From: Nautilus pompilius
Taxonomy: Eukaryota > Mollusca > Cephalopoda > Nautilida > Nautilidae
Length of the DNA stretch: 64,000 nt
Reading direction: 5' to 3'
Assembly (NCBI GenBank): GCA_018389105.1
Contig: JACATO010000043.1
Location: 434,001-498,000 of the forward strand
Below the pieces are notes generated by a model. It searched no databases. It worked only from the letters and a program-made list of their open reading frames with translations, and was not told the DNA's origin. The position numbers were made by a program, and so were the translations under genes. Shown one piece after another: positions 59,860 to 64,000 of the stretch (position 1 is the first letter of the stretch; every line of letters begins with the position of its first letter).

Positions 59860-59975
59860 CTGTCATCTTCATTTATTTGATTATCCAACTCAAACTTGCA
59901 CTGAAAACCTGAACAACCTCCACCTTCCACCATCACACGAAGATAAGATTCTGTTTCACCTATTTCCTTTATTTG
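59860..59975 (-). CDS. ISCA2: ISCA2, penultimate coding exon (mitochondrial iron-sulfur assembly)
   Basis: This internal exon encodes 38 codons plus two bases of the A-type iron-sulfur carrier domain. It contains [18 protein letters not shown], the family signature with the first of three conserved cysteines, and ends in NEDD plus AG. The acceptor on the minus strand is ...gctattgcag before 59975 and the donor is gtgagt from 59859. The split codon AG|A completes an arginine with the next exon at 56739, giving DDR then MFEKDG, which parallels the animal ISCA2 DDRVFEQGG region. ISCA2 acts in the mitochondrial matrix with ISCA1 and IBA57 to build [4Fe-4S] clusters for lipoate synthase, aconitase and complex I (family knowledge). 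The exon or exons coding for the targeting peptide and domain start were not found up to 64000. The Tigger element at 61.7-64.0 kb lies in the presumed upstream intron. No stops or frameshifts are seen. Confidence 0.93.
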
Positions 59976-61204
59976 CTGCAATAGCATAGATAGTATAAAA
60001 AAAGATCTCTAGTAAACCATACACACAGAGCAGTTTATATATCATGCAGCATAGAAGTAGGCAAATATAAATTTCTAGTACAGTGTACAATTAGCAGAGC
60101 AGAGTATAAATATTTAGTCTCTCCATCTGTAAACCATTTAACTTTCTATGAACCATCACAGACAATGAAAAAAAAAAGCATGAATATTCTCAGCATTGCA
60201 TCTTGAGTCACAAACAGTATTTGGTAGGTGGTCACATCCTTCCAAAATGGTGATTTGGAGCAAAACGTCCCTTCCAGATCTCTTCATTTCTGTATGTAGG
60301 AAGATATCTGGTACTGTGTAATTTTTAGCAGAGAACAGTATATATTTGCTACTATAGTATAAAATTAACAAAGCAGAGTATATATTTCTACTATGTACAG
60401 TGTAGAATTAGCAGAGTACAGTATAGACTGCCAAAAATTTGTACATCATATAAAACTTAAAATAGAAAGTTATCCAGATTTTGTAATTAAAATGGTCGCT
60501 TGTCATAAAATTTTAAGTAAAACCAGATTTAGCCTAGAATTTACTTATTTTCAATGTTTAAGATTTTTGAATAAGTATTTTGTGATAAAGTTTTTAACCA
60601 AAACTGTTCCAACTAAAATTTCAAGTTAAAAGCCAAATTTAACTATAGAACAACAATTGTTGAAGATAAGCAGAGAAAGATGTGTTTATTCTTTTTTTCT
60701 CACACATTTACTGGGTAAGTTCTAAATGCTGCATCCAATGAAAATGCTGGATGTTGTTTTCTTTTTAATAAATTAACATTTCCATGGAGATTATAATTGA
60801 GATTTCAGTTGGATGATCAGACCAGTTACCGGGTTACAGATGGTACCTCTCTCATGGAAACCATTCCCTATTCCAGGGAAAGGGACACTTGGACTTATCC
60901 TTATTGTAATGGTCACCAGGACATGCTGGCTTACTGAGCAATGAAGAAGCAAGCTGGAATTCACTTCTTGAGCATGAAAGCATATGTCAACTGAAAAATT
61001 AAGAACCTATGTAGGTGAATCTTGAAGCAGCAAATAATTTTGCCCCAATTGCAACTTGGCTAGAATTGCTAAACATCTCAGAGAGAATGTCCAAAATACA
61101 CCTAGAACAGATCAGTTTGTTGGCACAGTGCTGCTAAGATGCTTTTTAAAAAAACATTAATCTAACAATATACTTTTTTTCTTCTTCTTCCATCACTCAT
61201 TTCA

Positions 61205-61515
61205 TAAGAGTGGGATGCGTTGCGCCGTCGTTATGTGCACTCTGGCCCAGTGCATCCATCTTCAGCAGTGGTTTATTCTTCTGACTTTTCCTTATCATAG
61301 GAGACTTGCCTCTGTCATGGCTGTAGAGCACCCCCCGCCCTTGGCTCCTCTGTCTGAGTGCCTACACAGGCCACTCCCCAGCAGCAACTGGAGCAATGCC
61401 AGTAAAGTACCTCGCTCAAGTGTCACAACAATGTGCCAGCAGCGGGAATCGAACCCAGGACCCTTAGGTCCTGAAGCCAACACACTCACCACTGAGCCAC
61501 ATGGCCTGGCCATAC
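61205..61515 (-). repeat. tRNA-derived SINE, family 3, well preserved head
   Basis: On the minus strand the element begins CCATGTGGCTCAGTGGTGAG (A box, TGGCTCAGTGG) and continues to CCTGGGTTCGATTCCCGCTG (B box, GGTTCGATTCC), about 45 bases apart as in tRNA genes. It then has CACTTGAGCGAGGTACTTTA, a body motif of the CTTGAGCAAGGCACTT kind common in animal SINEs. Its pol III control boxes look nearly intact, so it is younger than families 1 and 2. The frames at 61215-61556 and 61295-61513 are artefacts of this repeat. Confidence 0.8.
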
Positions 61516-62149
61516 ACTTTCTAAGGTTAAGATGCCATTTCTTGGGGGGATCATGAGAGTTATATTTCTAAACATCAAAGACCACCAAGCAAACAAAAAA
61601 ACAATTGTTTTTTTCAGACAGGACTTAACAAAGTAAAAGCAAAGAAAAATTCTAATTTTTGAAAACATTTAATTAGTCACTTTTAATGGTTAACTTTTCT
61701 AAATGATTATTTGCTAACTTTTACTGAATGACTACCATAAAATGACAGGTATTATATACATTTTTTAAAAGAAAATTTACCCTTTAAAAATTGGGTGTAT
61801 ATTATACAAAATATCAGATGTCGCAGACTTTTTTCCCAGACCACTGGGGCAATCGCCAGTGACAGATGAGCGAGCAATAATAGATACGTATACATAAGAA
61901 AATCCCACATGGAAATTTGACTGAATATCAATAAAAGATAGTTGTTCATGTCTTGTTGTGTGTGTTTTTGGGGATATGAGTATTGAATGTCACTGGGTTG
62001 AGTATCAATGATATTGACAATGAAATAGGTAGAAACAGAACAAGGGGTTCATACTGAAACTCTCTGAAATTTAATCACAAAAACAAAAATGCAAGTAATT
62101 TTTTTTTTCACAATTTTATTGAAATTCGATGAAATTGATAAATATGATA

Positions 62150-63440
62150 CGTCAATATGATATACATCTAGATTAAAACCATCAAACTCATCTCCGCTGT
62201 TTTCCCTCCACTGCAAGAACTGTTCATCAGTAATGGTAGCAGTTGTATCATAGTAGATATCGTTGTTGTCGCACTCTGATGCTTCTATTCCCTCCTCAGA
62301 CCACAGGAAGGCATCTTTGGTTCTGTCCATGGCATTGGGTAGGCAGCGCCTGAGGAAGCCCTTTTTGATGGTCTTGGGGTTGACTTCTTCCCAGGCATCT
62401 CTGATCCAGGTGGCAATGGTAGGCATGTCAGGTTGGTGCATGCAAACAGTGGGGGGGTGAAGGCGTGTTCATCCTCCATTATCCACGTATTCCATCTCTG
62501 CTGGACCCCTCACTTTGATTGACTGGGCAGTTGCAAGCTACATCCATGACCTGCAGCATGGATATCATACCTCCAGGGATGATGGCAAGGTCTGTGCAAG
62601 ACGTCTTCAGGGCTGTCTTCACAGACTCCATGCAATGGCATCTGAAGGCATCCAGCAACAGGAGCTTGCAGTACAGCATACCCTGTCTGCCTCACACGGT
62701 TTTTACCCAGTCTAGCATAAGGGGTCATCCATCCACCCTTTGGCATGAACCTGGATGTTGACACCACTGGGTAACTGGTCCTTTGGCATGATCTTCCTCT
62801 TGAAGACGATGTATAGCGGGAGTTTACTTCTGTCAGCCATACACCCCAGCATGACTGAAACGGGTCTTCTCATGGCCAGTGGTCTTCATGATGATGGTCT
62901 TTGACCTGATGGCGGCCACTGTGCTATTGTAGGGATCATCAAAACGCCATGGGCATCTGGTCGGAAATTCTTATGTGACTCAGGGGGTAGTCGTGTTGTT
63001 TTCTCAGTTTGATGACGAACTGTTGGTACTTCAACAGCTGACCATTGTAATTATCAGGTAGCTTCTGGGTGATGATGGTCCGTCAACATATGCTCAGTTG
63101 GTTGTGGACTTTTTGAGTTTTGTAGATAGAAAATGCATGCATGGGTATTTCTGTGGTGAAAATCCCCACACTCTGCATGCACCTTTCAGTGACGAAGGAA
63201 AGTACCTCCTCCTCAGGCTTGGGATAGGCCGCACCCTGGCCCCAATCAGCATGTTTTGAACATGGCATGGCCTCGACCTTCTCCTGAGAATGTCTGGAGC
63301 TGGTGATGGCCTCATTCACTCTGGACCTTCAGGCTGCAGCTCTGTTGCCATGTTCACCTGCATAGCTGATCATTTGGAGTTTATCCGTGGCAGTGTATCT
63401 CAAAATTTTGTGTTGGTGGCTTGGTTGTGTGTAACAGTAT
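62150..63440 (-). pseudogene. Tigger-type transposase, broken
   Basis: Minus-strand pieces appear in family order. The psq-type HTH comes first (EHGNRAAA near 63340, then VNEAITSSRHSQEKVEAM), followed by a CENP-B-type HTH (AAYPKPEEEVLSFVTERCMQ near 63220). The DDE domain has LLLLDAFRCHC near 62660 and TDLAIIPGGMISMLQVMDVA near 62580, matching the LLVLDSF.xH and TDLxxIPGGxTSxLQPLDVxxN motifs. The C-terminal block (MPTIATWIRDAWEEVNPKTI then KKGFLRRC) is near 62400, followed by an acidic tail. Frameshifts near 63080, 62760 and 62480 and several stops inactivate it. Confidence 0.88.
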
Positions 63441-63512
63441 GTAGAAACTGGGACTGAATGAAGATTATCCCTGTGCAGAGTTTATATACATGTTACCATA
63501 ATACCTTGGTCA

Positions 63513-63535
63513 CTACGCCATGGGCCATGGCGTAG
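63513..63535. other. 23-base palindrome
   Basis: Two 11-base arms, CTACGCCATGG and CCATGGCGTAG, flank one central base. It lies inside the Tigger element near its 5' end, between the transposase start and the terminal repeat, and may be an internal site of the element. Confidence 0.6.
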
Positions 63536-64000
63536 TAGGCAAAGTGGCATAGTAATTGAAATGGAATTTTTTCATGAAGACCTTTGAACACCATGATGTA
63601 ATACACAAGGTATTCATGAAAACCTGATTTGTGGATTCAGGTGACTTGGTGTACCACATCACTGCTGAGCAAGTGAATTTTTCGGATTTCTGTGAGACTA
63701 TTACGTATATCCCATAAAATATCTCCACATTTAGTTTATTCCGGATGGCCCCACTAAAGGAAAGGCAGCATAATTTCTCTGTTGGTTCTAAGGTGAAGAT
63801 GGCCATTTGTATGTTGCATAACACCCATTCTCTTTCAGGTTGGCCCAATCTGAAGGCACCTGAAATATGAGCTAAATATGCCTGCTTATTGTAATGGGAA
63901 TTGTGTGTTTTGGGGGGTTTTACAGATCAAAATTGGGGTGCATATTATATACGATAGTGCATAATACATGGCACTTAACAGTTTTTACCCTCACCAAATA

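Larger units (their letters stand above)
61746..63970 (-). mobile_element. pogo/Tigger-type DNA transposon
   Basis: A 2.2-kb element. The ends share CAGGTATTATATACA (61746) and, on the minus strand, CATGTATTATGCACT (63970). Inside them lie matching motifs AAAATTGGGTGTATATTATA and AAAATTGGGGTGCATATTAT. The coding region is on the minus strand at about 62150-63440. The region between 63513 and 63850 holds an open frame unlike transposase and a 23-base palindrome. Terminal repeats are imperfect and the TA target duplication was not confirmed. Confidence 0.75.

Noticed and set aside
61440-61515. Possible tRNA gene with GGTTCGATTCC box
   Set aside because: A and B boxes are present but the acceptor stem does not pair and a SINE body follows.
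61215-61556. 113-codon plus-strand frame and the opposing 72-codon frame
   Set aside because: Both lie across a tRNA-derived SINE with clear A and B boxes on the minus strand.

Overview
This 64 kb window is eukaryotic genomic DNA. It is AT-rich, full of homopolymer runs and microsatellites, and has short coding exons bounded by GT/AG splice sites, tRNA-derived SINEs and several superfamilies of cut-and-paste transposons. There are no operons, ribosome-binding sites or bacterial-style genes. The SINEs and the mix of transposons suit an invertebrate animal, and a mollusc such as a cephalopod is my best guess. That guess comes from general pattern recognition; no single diagnostic gene supports it.

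The only host gene I recognise confidently is ISCA2, the mitochondrial A-type iron-sulfur cluster assembly factor, on the minus strand. Its last two coding exons lie at 59860-59975 and 56559-56739. They join in phase and carry all three conserved cysteines. The mitochondrial N-terminus was not found and probably lies beyond the right edge. A second minus-strand locus is suspected at about 1-10.6 kb. It holds several unrecognised exon candidates: two paralogous exon pairs (6463-6551 with 5405-5496, and 10485-10582 with 10057-10155) and three or four further exons (5046-5325, 4843-4945, 3574-3688, 1041-1151). Both exon pairs end in PDZ-ligand-like C-termini, and their differences are largely synonymous.

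Most of the remaining identifiable sequence is transposon debris. From left to right: a MULE remnant (about 20.2-21.3 kb), three Tc1-like remnants (17.65-18.65, 24.08-25.06 and 57.43-58.30 kb), a decayed Ty3/gypsy polyprotein (30.8-34.3 kb), a possible mariner fragment (40.5-41.0 kb), and a Penelope-like retroelement remnant (43.88-45.26 kb) with an internally deleted, TIR-bounded mariner-type element nested in it (44325-44871). Next come a nearly full-length mariner with a frameshifted DD34D transposase (47016-48344), a pogo/Tigger/jerky remnant (48.76-49.79 kb), a hAT remnant (about 52.8-54.35 kb) and a second pogo/Tigger element (61.75-63.97 kb). At least three tRNA-related SINE families and a small palindromic MITE are scattered among them.

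The transposase genes all appear broken by stops or frameshifts. The long intervals between listed features (for example 13.5-16.1, 37.0-40.5, 50.4-52.3 and 54.4-56.5 kb) are AT-rich sequence in which I see no supportable gene.
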